A DNA stretch of 64,000 nucleotides from Sulfuriflexus sp. GTDB lineage: Bacteria; Pseudomonadota; Gammaproteobacteria; AKS1. The stretch is taken from assembly GCA_023134145.1 (NCBI GenBank), contig JAGLUW010000027.1, positions 17,841 through 81,840 on the forward strand, written 5' to 3'. The notes under the pieces were generated by a model. The model searched no databases and was not told the origin of the DNA. It was given only the letters and a program-made list of their open reading frames with translations. A program made the position numbers and the translations under genes. Every line of letters starts with the position of its first letter. Positions within the stretch are counted from its first letter, which is position 1. Below, in pieces: positions 36,586 through 46,110 of the stretch.

Positions 36586-39500
36586 GTGAAAACTAAACGC
36601 ACAGAACTCATCCATAAGGCGCTTGCCGAACGAATCCTGATTCTTGATGGAGCGATGGGTAGCTTGATCCAGACTTATAAGCTGGAAGAGGCCGATTATC
36701 GTGGTCAGCGTTTTGCCGATTGGTCTTGTGATGTAAAAGGTAATAATGATTTATTGGTGCTAACTCAGCCCCAGATCATTAAGGATATCCACAAGGCCTA
36801 CCTTGAGGCTGGTGCGGACATTCTTGAAACCAATACCTTCAACGCAACATCCATCTCGATGGCTGATTACCAGATGGAAGAATTGGTTTATGAGATCAAT
36901 CGTGAAGCTGCTGCTGTGGCACGTGCTGCGTGTGATGAATTTGAAACAGCAGAACGACCACGTTTTGTTGCAGGTGTGCTTGGACCAACAAACCGTACTG
37001 CGAGCTTATCTCCTGATGTGAATAATCCGGGCTACCGCAACGTTACTTTTGATCAATTAAAAGAAGCTTACACAGAGTCAATGCGTGGTTTGGTTGATGG
37101 TGGGGCAGATATCATTTTGGTTGAAACCATTTTTGATACCTTGAATGCCAAGGCAGCCTTGTTTGCAATCGAAGAATTCTTTGACGACAACAATATTAAA
37201 TTACCAATTATGATTTCGGGAACCATTACCGATGCATCTGGCCGGACTTTGTCAGGACAGACAGCAGAAGCATTTTGGAATTCACTGCGCCATGTTGAAC
37301 CAATTAGTTTTGGTTTTAACTGTGCACTGGGCGCGAAAGACCTACGTCAGTATGTTGAAGAAATTGCTGGCCTTGCTAATTGCCACATCAACACCCATCC
37401 CAATGCAGGTCTACCAAATGAATTTGGTGAATATGATGAATCGCCAGAAGAAATGGCAGCCGAGATTGAAGAGTGGGCGAAGAACGGTTTCTTAAATATT
37501 ATTGGTGGTTGTTGTGGTACAACACCGGCACATATTTCTGCTATTGCAGAAGCGGTTGCGAAGTATCCACCGCGCGCACCTAAGAAAAATAATTTTACAA
37601 CGCGGCTAAGTGGTTTAGAGCCCTGTAATATTACCGAAGATTCTTTATTCGTTAACGTAGGAGAACGCACCAACGTAACGGGTTCGGCAAAATTCAAACG
37701 ATTGATCCTTGAAGAGCAGTACGATGAAGCATTGAGTGTCGCGCGTGAGCAAGTAGAAAGCGGTGCGCAGGTAATCGATATCAATATGGATGAAGGCATG
37801 CTCGATGGCGAACATGCCATGGTGACATTCTTGAATCTGATAGCGGGTGAACCCGATATTTCACGCGTGCCGGTGATGATCGATTCATCTAAGTGGCCAA
37901 TCATTGAAGCTGGCTTGAAGTGCATTCAAGGTAAAGGTGTTGTGAATTCGATCTCAATGAAAGAGGGCGAAGAGAACTTCATTAAACAAGCGCAATTATG
38001 TCGTCGCTATGGTGCAGCCATTATTGTAATGGCCTTCGATGAAGAAGGGCAGGCTGATACACAAGCACGTAAAATAGAAATATGTACACGTGCTTATAAA
38101 ATTCTTACCGAACAAGTTGGCTTCCCTGCAGAAGATATTATTTTTGATCCAAATATTTTTGCTGTGGCAACCGGTATCGAAGAACACAATAATTACGGTG
38201 TTGATTTCATAGAAGCGACGCGTGAAATAAAAAACACTTTACCGCATGCCATGGTGAGTGGTGGTGTTTCAAACGTGTCGTTTTCATTTCGCGGCAATAA
38301 CCCAGTACGTGAAGCAATTCATGCTGCCTTTTTATATCACGCGATTAAAGCGGGTATGGACATGGGTATTGTTAATGCCGGTCAGTTAGCTATTTATGAC
38401 GACCTTCCTGAAGAGTTACGTGATGCCGTTGAAGACGTGGTACTTAATCGTCGTGACGATGCCACTGAACGTTTGTTAGATATTGCCGATAAATATAAGG
38501 GTGATGGCAGTACGGTTAAAAAGGAAGAAGATCTCGCTTGGCGAGAAGAGCCGGTTAAAAAACGTATAGCTCATGCAATGGTAAAAGGTATTGATACCTT
38601 TATTGTTGAAGATACCGAAGAAGCACGTTTGCAATTTGATCGCCCGATACAAGTGATCGAAGGTCCACTCATGGATGGCATGAACGTGGTTGGCGATCTA
38701 TTTGGTGACGGTAAGATGTTTCTGCCACAGGTTGTGAAATCTGCCCGCGTTATGAAAAAGGCGGTTGCTCATTTGTTGCCGTTTATCGAAGCGGAAAAAT
38801 CAGAAGGTGCCCGGTCTAATGGCAAAATTCTTATGGCGACGGTCAAGGGAGATGTGCATGACATCGGTAAGAATATTGTTGGTGTCGTATTGCAGTGTAA
38901 TAATTTTGAGGTAATCGATCTTGGCGTGATGGTTCCTGCGAGTAAAATTATTGAAGCGGCTAAAGAACATAAAGTGGATTTGATTGGCCTCAGTGGTTTA
39001 ATTACTCCATCACTGGATGAAATGGTGCATATGGCTAAAGAAATGCAGCGTGGTGGTTTTGATATTCCGATGATGATTGGTGGTGCAACAACCTCGAAGG
39101 CACATACCGCGGTTAAGATTGACAAGAATTATGAAAACCCAACGGTATGGGTTAAAGACGCATCACGTGCGGTGGGTGTTGCACAAAGTTTGATTAGTAA
39201 AGATTTAAAAGAAAATTTTGTGAAATCTTTAAGCGAAGAATATGAAACTGTTCGTGTCAATCATGCTGGTCGTCGAGCGAAGATTAAATGGTTAAGGATA
39301 GAACAAGCGCGGAAAAATAAAGTCGCGATCGATTGGGCAGATTATCAACCAACCGAGCCAAGTTTTACGGGTTTAAAAACCTTTGATGATTATTCTTTAG
39401 AAGAATTACGTGACTACATTGATTGGACACCTTTCTTCCACACATGGGAATTGAAAGGTCGATACCCGAAAATTTTTGATGATGCAGAAAAGGGTGTTGA

Positions 39501-40269
39501 AGCGAAGAAGCTTTTTGATGATGCCCAAGCAATGCTGGACAAAATCATTAATGAAAAATGGCTCAGTGCACGCGCGGTCATTGGTATTTTTCCGGCTAAT
39601 TCTATTGATGATGATATTGAGGTGTACACCGACACGACGCGTAGCGAAGTAAAGGCGGTGTTGCATAACTTGCGTCAGCAACAAGAAAAACCACCCGGTA
39701 AACCTAATTTGTGTCTAACTGATTTCATTGCGCCGAAGGAAACTGGCCTATCTGATTATATCGGTGGCTTTGCAGTAACCGCAGGTATTGGTATTGATAC
39801 CAAGGTTGCTGAGTTTGAAGCAGATCATGATGATTATAATTCGATTATGCTTAAAGCCTTAGCAGATCGTCTTGCCGAAGCCTTTGCAGAACGTATGCAC
39901 TTACGTGTGCGCACAGAATTTTGGGCTTATGCAGCAGATGAATCTTTATCCAGTGCCGAGTTGATTAAAGAACAATACAAAGGTATTCGTCCAGCAGCGG
40001 GTTATCCTGCTAGCCCAGATCACACCGAGAAAGATGTTCTTTGGCAACTGCTCGATGCGGAAAATACAGCAGGTATCATACTGACTGAATCTAAGGCGAT
40101 GCTACCAACGGCAGCAGTGAGTGGACTTTATTATGCGCACCCAGAGTCGAGTTATTTTGCCGTGAGTAAAATTAATCGCGATCAAGTTGAAGACTATGCC
40201 CAACGTAAAGATATGACGACGGCTGAAGCTGAACGCTGGTTGTCACCAAATCTAGGTTACGATACCTAA
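36586..40269 (+). CDS. metH: Cobalamin-dependent methionine synthase
   Basis: This protein of about 1227 residues transfers a methyl group from methyltetrahydrofolate to homocysteine. Domains in order: homocysteine-binding barrel ([13 protein letters not shown], zinc cysteines in GFNCALG and [11 protein letters not shown]), folate-binding barrel ([14 protein letters not shown]), B12 cap, B12 domain with the cobalt-ligand histidine in [14 protein letters not shown], and SAM-dependent reactivation domain ([27 protein letters not shown]). I choose GTG 36586 ([13 protein letters not shown] by fMet). The frame continues upstream into the cyclase gene but that part is unconserved. It needs B12 to work. 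Confidence 0.96.
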   Translation: MKTKRTELIHKALAERILILDGAMGSLIQTYKLEEADYRGQRFADWSCDVKGNNDLLVLTQPQIIKDIHKAYLEAGADILETNTFNATSISMADYQMEELVYEINREAAAVARAACDEFETAERPRFVAGVLGPTNRTASLSPDVNNPGYRNVTFDQLKEAYTESMRGLVDGGADIILVETIFDTLNAKAALFAIEEFFDDNNIKLPIMISGTITDASGRTLSGQTAEAFWNSLRHVEPISFGFNCALGAKDLRQYVEEIAGLANCHINTHPNAGLPNEFGEYDESPEEMAAEIEEWAKNGFLNIIGGCCGTTPAHISAIAEAVAKYPPRAPKKNNFTTRLSGLEPCNITEDSLFVNVGERTNVTGSAKFKRLILEEQYDEALSVAREQVESGAQVIDINMDEGMLDGEHAMVTFLNLIAGEPDISRVPVMIDSSKWPIIEAGLKCIQGKGVVNSISMKEGEENFIKQAQLCRRYGAAIIVMAFDEEGQADTQARKIEICTRAYKILTEQVGFPAEDIIFDPNIFAVATGIEEHNNYGVDFIEATREIKNTLPHAMVSGGVSNVSFSFRGNNPVREAIHAAFLYHAIKAGMDMGIVNAGQLAIYDDLPEELRDAVEDVVLNRRDDATERLLDIADKYKGDGSTVKKEEDLAWREEPVKKRIAHAMVKGIDTFIVEDTEEARLQFDRPIQVIEGPLMDGMNVVGDLFGDGKMFLPQVVKSARVMKKAVAHLLPFIEAEKSEGARSNGKILMATVKGDVHDIGKNIVGVVLQCNNFEVIDLGVMVPASKIIEAAKEHKVDLIGLSGLITPSLDEMVHMAKEMQRGGFDIPMMIGGATTSKAHTAVKIDKNYENPTVWVKDASRAVGVAQSLISKDLKENFVKSLSEEYETVRVNHAGRRAKIKWLRIEQARKNKVAIDWADYQPTEPSFTGLKTFDDYSLEELRDYIDWTPFFHTWELKGRYPKIFDDAEKGVEAKKLFDDAQAMLDKIINEKWLSARAVIGIFPANSIDDDIEVYTDTTRSEVKAVLHNLRQQQEKPPGKPNLCLTDFIAPKETGLSDYIGGFAVTAGIGIDTKVAEFEADHDDYNSIMLKALADRLAEAFAERMHLRVRTEFWAYAADESLSSAELIKEQYKGIRPAAGYPASPDHTEKDVLWQLLDAENTAGIILTESKAMLPTAAVSGLYYAHPESSYFAVSKINRDQVEDYAQRKDMTTAEAERWLSPNLGYDT

Positions 40270-40305
40270 TAAGCCGATTTATTAAGTTAGTTTATTTAGA
40301 ATGGC

Positions 40306-40806
40306 TTAGGAATTTTCTTCAATAAATTCTTCAATGAGTTTTGCAGGAATTGCACCAGCATCGGCAATACGTAATTTCCCTTCAGGATTATAGATAAAGA
40401 AGGTTGGAGTGCCTACCCATTGGTTACCTGTTAGGTCGTAATACATACCGGCAATATCTTCGAGCGAACCGATTAGATTCGGGAAATTGAGTTTGTTTTC
40501 CGTAATAAATACTTGTGCAGCAGCTTTATTTTCCATTCCATCCGTCGTTACACCAAGCACGTTAATATTGCCGTCTTTATGGCGAGCATGCATATCGACA
40601 TATTGATGAGCTTCTTTATTACAAATATGGCAGTCTGAGGCCCAGAACATCACCACGAGCCATTTATCCTTGCCCGTATAATCATTGATGCTAGCGGCAG
40701 TGCCATCTAGATCGGTAAGAGGGCCAGCATTGGCTAAACTAGCGCTTAATAGCAGCAATAAGCCAGTCATTAATCTGATTATTGGATTGTTCTTGTTGGC
40801 AACCAT
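40306..40806 (-). CDS. Exported TlpA-like thioredoxin
   Basis: This 166-residue protein has a signal peptide (about 1-27, ending SLANAGP) and a thioredoxin fold with C59-H-I-C62 (FWASDCHICNKE) and a cis-proline in WVGTPTFFIYN. The CHIC dipeptide differs from the CPPC of TlpA/ResA, which should change its redox potential. GAGGT precedes the ATG. It is convergent with metH and may act on cytochrome or envelope disulphides. The partner is unknown. Confidence 0.87.
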   Translation of the reverse strand: MVANKNNPIIRLMTGLLLLLSASLANAGPLTDLDGTAASINDYTGKDKWLVVMFWASDCHICNKEAHQYVDMHARHKDGNINVLGVTTDGMENKAAAQVFITENKLNFPNLIGSLEDIAGMYYDLTGNQWVGTPTFFIYNPEGKLRIADAGAIPAKLIEEFIEENS

Positions 40807-40905
40807 AACGACCTCATTTGTTCAAAATATAATAATATGACTATTGGTAAGACAATATTTTCTTTTCGTGGTTCAATGTCTTTAGTAATAAGGGGATAGA
40901 ACGCG

Positions 40906-41973
40906 ATGTTAGTGACTTTGAGTATATTCAATCCGGCTAAAATTAGCCGTGATAATTATCGTTTGTATGTCGCGTTGGATTACCTGTGTTACTTGGGTTT
41001 TGGCGCCCACGCCTTGTTTGTTCCTTTGTTCTTTTGGATTGGTATACCTGAGTTAGCCATTTTTAATATTTTTAGTGTCTTACTATGGGTTCTCGCATAT
41101 TTTCTGAATCGTGCAGCACATCATCGTGAAGCCATTATTATTACTATTGTTGAGAGTGTCGTGCATGCGGCACTGGCGACTTATTTTCTTGGTTGGGAAA
41201 GTGGTTTTCATTATTATTTCTTACCGGTTATTTTGTTTCTATTTATTAACCATCGACAAAATATTTTTATAATTATTTTTGAAGCGATACTGATCTTTTC
41301 TGCTTATGTAGGACTTCTTATTTATACCCACCAAGTAGACTATGTATCGTTGGCGCCTACAACCGTCGTTAATAGTTTGCAGTACATCAATATTGCAGTG
41401 AATTTTTCTGCCTTCGGTATTTTAGGTTACTTTTTTCGGATTGCCTCAACACAAGCTGAACAGCAAATGGAGTTACTCGCGACGACAGATACGCTGACCG
41501 GCTTGTTTAACCGGCGTAAGATGCATGAATCTATTGATCAAGAAGTCGTGCGTTATCAGCGCGATAAAAAGTCTTTTTTATTAGTTATTACCGATATCGA
41601 TCACTTTAAGAAATTTAATGATAATTATGGCCATGATTGTGGTGATTATGTACTGCAGCAAGTATCGACATTAATGAAAGAATCACTTCGCCAGCAAGAT
41701 GTCGTTGCACGCTGGGGTGGTGAGGAATTTCTTATTATGTTGCCGGAAACGGAGCTGGAAGGCGGGGTTCAAGCCATTGAGAAATTGCGAGAAACCTTGG
41801 CAAATACGGTTTATCAATATGAAGATAATACATTTTCCGTCACCATGACCTTTGGTGTAACGGCCTATGATGGTAGCTGTGATGTTGAGGCCTGTATTAA
41901 ACATGCAGATGAAGTGCTTTATGCCGGTAAGCGTGGTGGTCGTAATCGGGTTGTTTCGACCTTGATTTCATAA
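40906..41973 (+). CDS. Membrane-bound diguanylate cyclase
   Basis: This 355-residue protein has an N-terminal integral membrane region of about six helices (24-178) with a conserved-looking ESVVHAALATYFLGWESGFHYYF region, then a GGDEF domain. The active site is GGEEF (271-275, RWGGEEFLIMLPE), with substrate residues DIDHFKKFNDNYGHDCGD and an intact RxxD inhibitory site (RQQD, 262-265). It should make cyclic-di-GMP in response to a membrane signal. It stands alone between a leftward thioredoxin gene and the DUF2788 gene. Confidence 0.92.
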   Translation: MLVTLSIFNPAKISRDNYRLYVALDYLCYLGFGAHALFVPLFFWIGIPELAIFNIFSVLLWVLAYFLNRAAHHREAIIITIVESVVHAALATYFLGWESGFHYYFLPVILFLFINHRQNIFIIIFEAILIFSAYVGLLIYTHQVDYVSLAPTTVVNSLQYINIAVNFSAFGILGYFFRIASTQAEQQMELLATTDTLTGLFNRRKMHESIDQEVVRYQRDKKSFLLVITDIDHFKKFNDNYGHDCGDYVLQQVSTLMKESLRQQDVVARWGGEEFLIMLPETELEGGVQAIEKLRETLANTVYQYEDNTFSVTMTFGVTAYDGSCDVEACIKHADEVLYAGKRGGRNRVVSTLIS

Positions 41974-42043
41974 TTTTAAGCATTGAATATTAGTATTCTC
42001 TAATGGTGCTATAATTCGGACAGACATCGATCCGGGCTCTCCC

Positions 42044-42241
42044 ATGACAATTGAAACCTTCGAACACTACTCGCTGATCATCGGTTGCACTGGGCTGATT
42101 CTGTACATGCTTTATATTATTTACCGCATGGGTGAAGAATCTAAAGCCGGTCGTTATGGCTTTATGGTGTTGTTTATTGCCCTTGGTTTAGGCTTTGTAG
42201 GTTTTATCGTTAAGACTATTCTTGTTGAAGTGATGGGCTAG
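42044..42241 (+). CDS. DUF2788 small membrane protein
   Basis: This 65-residue protein has two membrane helices (about 9-27 and 38-62) flanking a short polar turn with RMGEESKAGRYG. It matches the DUF2788 family, of unknown function. The stop TAG shares its last base with the GTG start of the next gene, so translation is coupled. Confidence 0.85.
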   Translation: MTIETFEHYSLIIGCTGLILYMLYIIYRMGEESKAGRYGFMVLFIALGLGFVGFIVKTILVEVMG

Positions 42242-42756
42242 TGGCGGTTACTGAATATGTACATGTCCGTGAGTTAGCTGATAGCGCGGCTATCAATACC
42301 GCAATTATTGAGCAATTTGCTAAATATAGAGACAGCGAAGAAGTGCGCCGCAGTCATTTCTTTTCAGGCCGTTATGAGAACCTTTATCTCGATCTAGAGC
42401 ATGTACCAGCAATGCAAATTGTGTTGGAACAGGCGAAAGGTTTTGCTGCTGATATATTGGCGGTGACCGCACCCTTAAAAGCAGGTTTTTGGTTTAACCT
42501 CATGCAACCGGGTCATGTGACACAAGAACATACTCATGACGATGATGATGAATGCCTCTCCGGTGTTTATTACATTGAAACCCCAGCTAATGCCGGTGAT
42601 TTGTTGATTACCACACCGACAGAGAAAATAAGTATTAGCCCAAAAGCGGGTCAATTTGTCTTTTTCCCCCCTGATATTCCCCACCAAGTTACTGAAAATA
42701 AAAGTAAATTTGAACGCCTGTCTGTTGGTATGAACTTTGGGTTTCAATTAGATTGA
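42241..42756 (+). CDS. Putative 2-oxoglutarate/Fe(II)-type oxygenase or cupin-like protein
   Basis: The 171-residue product has a double-stranded beta-helix pattern: FWFNLMQPGHVTQEHTHD, then SGVYYIETP, then KAGQFVFFPPDIPHQV, and a late RLSVGMNFGF. H97 or H99 with an acidic residue, and H148, could bind iron, with an Arg 11 residues on (R159) for the 2-oxoglutarate. This resembles the TIGR02466 group of putative 2OG oxygenases. The start is a GTG overlapping the DUF2788 stop (TAGTG). The substrate is unknown. Confidence 0.7.
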   Translation: MAVTEYVHVRELADSAAINTAIIEQFAKYRDSEEVRRSHFFSGRYENLYLDLEHVPAMQIVLEQAKGFAADILAVTAPLKAGFWFNLMQPGHVTQEHTHDDDDECLSGVYYIETPANAGDLLITTPTEKISISPKAGQFVFFPPDIPHQVTENKSKFERLSVGMNFGFQLD

Positions 42757-42853
42757 AGCTTAAGTTGGAGCATTTTTTGTCGATATCATCTTTATGTGTA
42801 GATGAGGCTGTCTATGTAGGACTGTGCCTTGTGAATTTACGTCAGGATTAAGC

Positions 42854-43651
42854 ATGCAAGATAAATCGAATCTCGTGAGTATAGATATTGAAAACATGCT
42901 GGCGGAGTTGCGGATCGGCTTTATTGCCGAGCTACCAACACGACTAGAGGAAATTGAGCAGCTGATTCTTGATTTAGAAAAAACGACTTCGTTTACAGAA
43001 GACTACCAAGAACTTTATCGTCACATACATAGTATCAAGGGTAGCGCGGGAACACATGGCCTGCATATTATTTCTACAATTTGTCATGTTTTTGAAGATA
43101 AGGTTGTTGAAATAGAAGGCCAGCAAGAACGGCTTACTGGCAAGATGATTAATGAGTGGCTGGTTTTTATTGATCTAATCAGAACAACGATCGATCTTAT
43201 TAACCATGGAGTGGTGGACTTCTCTGAGGTGGAGGTCGAGCTAGAGCAATTAAGTGGTCTTGGTACTCATTATGAATATAAATGTTTGGTCATTATCGCG
43301 AGTAAATTGCACCGTAAATTAGTCGTTAATGCATTTGAAAAGACACCGGTTAAATTTCGTTACGCACTGAGTGGCTATGAAGCACTGGGTATGTTGTTAA
43401 AAGAGCCCTATGATATGTTGATAACGAATATGGAAGTATCTGAGCTACAAGGACTTTCTATTATTGGTGCGTTGCGTATGTCGAATAATCGGAATAAAGA
43501 TATCCCGACTATTTTGCTTACTGCCGGTAAAGTCACCAGTTACGGTAAAAATATTGACCCTAATTATGTGATCCAGAAGAATGCTGATTTGATAGAAAAT
43601 CTAAATCTTGCAGTTCGCAATATTATGCGGCAATTACAAGAGCAACATTGA
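42854..43651 (+). CDS. Hpt domain fused to a degenerate receiver domain
   Basis: This is a 265-residue cytoplasmic protein. Residues about 10-125 are a histidine phosphotransfer domain with H59 in the HSIKGSAGTHG signature. Residues about 142-262 have a receiver-like pattern (YKCLVIIASKLHRKLVV..., ALSGYEALGML, ILLTAGK, VIQKNAD with K242). The phosphoacceptor position reads N192 (LITNMEVSEL) and the acidic pocket before helix 1 is absent, so this half probably cannot be phosphorylated. The start is ATG 42854, with AGGA seven bases upstream. No kinase is encoded next to it. Confidence 0.8.
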   Translation: MQDKSNLVSIDIENMLAELRIGFIAELPTRLEEIEQLILDLEKTTSFTEDYQELYRHIHSIKGSAGTHGLHIISTICHVFEDKVVEIEGQQERLTGKMINEWLVFIDLIRTTIDLINHGVVDFSEVEVELEQLSGLGTHYEYKCLVIIASKLHRKLVVNAFEKTPVKFRYALSGYEALGMLLKEPYDMLITNMEVSELQGLSIIGALRMSNNRNKDIPTILLTAGKVTSYGKNIDPNYVIQKNADLIENLNLAVRNIMRQLQEQH

Positions 43652-43715
43652 TTGATGACATTGCTCGGTCTATTATTCTTGTTAGGTATATAACTAGAAT
43701 CATGCAGGAAGCGCT

Positions 43716-44459
43716 ATGGCTAAAGGTAGTTATCAAGTAATTTTTAGCGGTAAGATTATTGATCATGCTGAGCTTGATATGGTTAAGGCCAATGTCGCGC
43801 GTAGTTTCAGCATGTCTCCTGAACATATTGAGAAGCTTTTCTCTGGTCGTCGCTTAATTCTCAAAAAAGATTTAGACCAAGCTACCGCAGAACGTTACCG
43901 TACGACTTTACAGCGAGCAGGTGCGTTGTGTGAATTAGAAGATACTGCGGCAAGTGCGAGTACGATAGAAAAACCAGTTCAGTCAGATCCTACTGTGAAA
44001 GCAGCACCTCAAGTACAAACCGAACCTCAAACGAATAGTACCGAGTCATCAGCTAATGATGACTCGAATATGAGCATGGCTGAGGTAGGCATTACACTGG
44101 CAGAATCTAAAATTGTTCCTGACGCAAATATTGATACCGGTGACATCGATATGGCTGAGGCGGGTATTACGCTCGCCGAATCCAAAACTGTTCCTGATGC
44201 AAATATTGATACTGGTGATATTGATATGGCCGAGGCAGGTATTACACTGGCTGAATCTAAAATTGTTCCTGATGCGAATATTGATACCGGTGATATCGAC
44301 ATGGCTGAAGCGGGTATTACGCTTACCGAACCAGAAGAATTTTTAGAAGCAGAATTTGATCTTGGTGAGTTGAGTATGGATGAAGCAGGTGCACAACTTG
44401 CGGAATCTAGCCAAGTCGCACCAGCCGAAATTGATACTAGTCAGTTGAGTTTGGACTAG
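43716..44459 (+). CDS. Acidic protein with 25-residue tandem repeats
   Basis: The 247-residue product starts with an 76-residue domain (YQVIFSGKIIDHAELDMVKA, FSMSPEHIEKLFSGRRLILKK, ATAERYRTTLQRAGALCELE) seen at the N-terminus of several uncharacterised gammaproteobacterial proteins. A Gln/Thr/Ser linker follows. Then come near-identical 25-residue units MAEAGITLAESKIVPDANID+TGDID at 121, 146 and 171, a partly changed unit at 196 and a diverged one at 221. The repeats are very acidic. No enzyme motif is visible. A scaffold or binding role is only a guess. Confidence 0.75.
   Translation: MAKGSYQVIFSGKIIDHAELDMVKANVARSFSMSPEHIEKLFSGRRLILKKDLDQATAERYRTTLQRAGALCELEDTAASASTIEKPVQSDPTVKAAPQVQTEPQTNSTESSANDDSNMSMAEVGITLAESKIVPDANIDTGDIDMAEAGITLAESKTVPDANIDTGDIDMAEAGITLAESKIVPDANIDTGDIDMAEAGITLTEPEEFLEAEFDLGELSMDEAGAQLAESSQVAPAEIDTSQLSLD
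44076..44300 (+). repeat. Three 75-base tandem repeats within the coding region
   Basis: Units at 44076-44150, 44151-44225 and 44226-44300 differ by a few mostly silent changes, and a fourth, degenerate unit follows to 44375. They are in frame (25 codons), so unit gain or loss would change protein length but not the frame. A perfect 10-base hairpin (44042-44066) precedes the array. Confidence 0.9.
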
Positions 44460-44485
44460 TCTGGTTTAAATTAATCCAGTCCGAG

Positions 44486-44815
44486 TTATTTAGTCGTTTC
44501 AGGTGGGTCAATATGGTTTAGCTTGCAAGCCACTTCATATTTACTATTAGCAATTTTTGTACAACGAATTACTTTCCCTGAACCGCTTAATGCGGGAATA
44601 ACCTTGTTGCGTCCTCTTTCTAAACGAACGTTTATATCTGAGTCAACGTGTAACGCCCGCGCAGATTGAAACAACATACCTGTTGCTGAAAAATTGATAA
44701 GCAAACCAACACTCCAACGTTCTGCTTCACTGGCTCGGTGCATGACTGGGCAAGTGGTATCGACACGTGGAAATACACGGTTGTTGTCTGTATTTTTTAA
44801 GTCACTGTTTTGCAT
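44486..44815 (-). CDS. PilZ-domain cyclic-di-GMP receptor
   Basis: This 109-residue single-domain PilZ protein has the two ligand motifs: RVFPR near residue 14-18 (RxxxR) and NFSATGMLF (D/NxSxxG) about 25 residues later, followed by the usual beta-barrel strands. It should bind cyclic-di-GMP made by the nearby cyclases and pass the signal on. It is convergent with the 25-residue-repeat gene. No strong ribosome site is seen before the ATG. Confidence 0.85.
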   Translation of the reverse strand: MQNSDLKNTDNNRVFPRVDTTCPVMHRASEAERWSVGLLINFSATGMLFQSARALHVDSDINVRLERGRNKVIPALSGSGKVIRCTKIANSKYEVACKLNHIDPPETTK

Positions 44816-44881
44816 TGTTTTATGGTAGCTGTCTAAGTAACCCCTAGTCTAAGTATAGACAGAGAAATGGAGCTTTGCCGC

Positions 44882-45697
44882 TTAGGCCTCAAATTCAATT
44901 TCGTAGCCACTGAATTTGCGGATATTGAGTACTCCACAATCGAGAATCAGGTATTGACCTTTAATGCCCTGTAATACGCCGGTGATGTGCGGGGTTTTGT
45001 CAAAATTAAGTGAGCTGACTTTGCTTGGGTACTCTTCTACAGGGTAGTTGATACTGACAGGCTCTGACTTATCGAGTTTAACCATCGCATCGTCGCCATA
45101 CTGTTTTTGTAATGCAGCAAGCTCATCTGCACTGGCGGCAAATATTTCATCACGCCGTGCAGCAAGATCTACTTTTTCTGGTGAGCCTTTCAACATCTTG
45201 CGCCAGTCGGTGCGGTCACTGACATGGTTCTTAAAAATTACTTCAACGAGCCCAGAAAGATGACGGTGACTCACTTGCATAATCGCTAAAGCTTCGCTGG
45301 CACCTTGGTCAATCCAGCGGGTGGGGATTTGCCGAGAAATACCGACTTTAATACCTGATGAATTCGCCAAATAAATAGTATGTGGTTTCATGCAATGTTC
45401 ATCCCCCCACGCGGCATCACGGCAAGTACCTTGTTCGTAATGACAGGTTTCAGGCTTCATAATGCACATATCGCATTGCGGCAGACTTTTCATGCAAGGG
45501 TAGCAATGGCCTTGGCTATAACTCTTATTGGTTTTTCGGCCACAAGCCACACAGTGAATATTGCCGGTCGCGTGTAGGCTAATATTGTGGCCAATGTGTG
45601 GTGCCATCGCCTCAAGATGGTCATCCAGTGGCAAGAAATAGGCAACTGGAGATTCAAGTTTGGTTTGCATTTTGTTTAAGTGGCCAGTTATTTTCAT
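44882..45697 (-). CDS. DUF2797 zinc-ribbon protein
   Basis: This 271-residue protein has a cysteine-rich region (CVACGRKTNKSYSQGHC, CMKSLPQCDMCIMKPETC) that looks like two zinc-binding clusters, then HTIYLANSSGIKVGISR with TRWIDQGASEA, recalling the GIY-YIG-like pattern of this family. It matches DUF2797, whose role is unknown. It is divergent from a small membrane protein gene. Confidence 0.85.
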   Translation of the reverse strand: MKITGHLNKMQTKLESPVAYFLPLDDHLEAMAPHIGHNISLHATGNIHCVACGRKTNKSYSQGHCYPCMKSLPQCDMCIMKPETCHYEQGTCRDAAWGDEHCMKPHTIYLANSSGIKVGISRQIPTRWIDQGASEALAIMQVSHRHLSGLVEVIFKNHVSDRTDWRKMLKGSPEKVDLAARRDEIFAASADELAALQKQYGDDAMVKLDKSEPVSINYPVEEYPSKVSSLNFDKTPHITGVLQGIKGQYLILDCGVLNIRKFSGYEIEFEA

Positions 45698-45772
45698 TGC
45701 GTGGGGATGCCTTATTTGTGGTGACGCGGTTATGATAGCGAGACGGTTTTTATTATTTGACGAGGATTATAC

Positions 45773-45970
45773 ATGGCAGACATGGCGCTCTGGGAAAAAC
45801 TCTTATTAGGTGTATTTGCTGTCGGGATTATTTTTCTATTTCGACCAGGCATTAAAGAAACCTTTAAACGCAGCAAAGAAGCGAAGTCTGATTGGGCCGG
45901 TGTTTTATTTCCATTAGGAATAATGGTGTTATTCATTATAGGCATGATTTGGTACGCAAAAAATGGCTAG
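45773..45970 (+). CDS. 65-residue two-helix membrane protein
   Basis: The product has two hydrophobic helices (about 7-24 and 43-61) separated by a basic loop (RPGIKETFKRSKEAKSD). A GAGG-like site lies about 8 bases upstream of the ATG. I do not recognise a named family. It stands alone between DUF2797 (divergent) and the HDOD gene. Confidence 0.65.
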   Translation: MADMALWEKLLLGVFAVGIIFLFRPGIKETFKRSKEAKSDWAGVLFPLGIMVLFIIGMIWYAKNG

Positions 45971-46110
45971 GGTATTCAAGTTTCTTAGTTGGTTTCCGAT
46001 ATAGGATCTATAGCTAGGTTATTAAGGCGTCGAACACTCGTGGCCTTGATAATATTATTAAATAATATCAATAAGTTAAACTAATTTATTGGTGTTAGGG
46101 ATATTTATAA

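Noticed and set aside
37347..37925. 192-codon reverse-strand frame opposite metH
   Set aside because: It lies fully inside conserved metH coding sequence. It is an artefact of codon bias, with Ser/Ile/Pro-rich low-information sequence.
44076..44375. Regular 75-base repeats that could suggest a CRISPR-like array
   Set aside because: There are no unique spacers. The units abut directly, keep one reading frame and encode a 25-residue protein repeat.
46050..46076. Palindromic TTGATAATATTAT...ATAATATCAA upstream of the HDOD gene, considered as an FNR box
   Set aside because: The spacing does not fit TTGAT-N4-ATCAA, and the sequence is low-complexity A/T.
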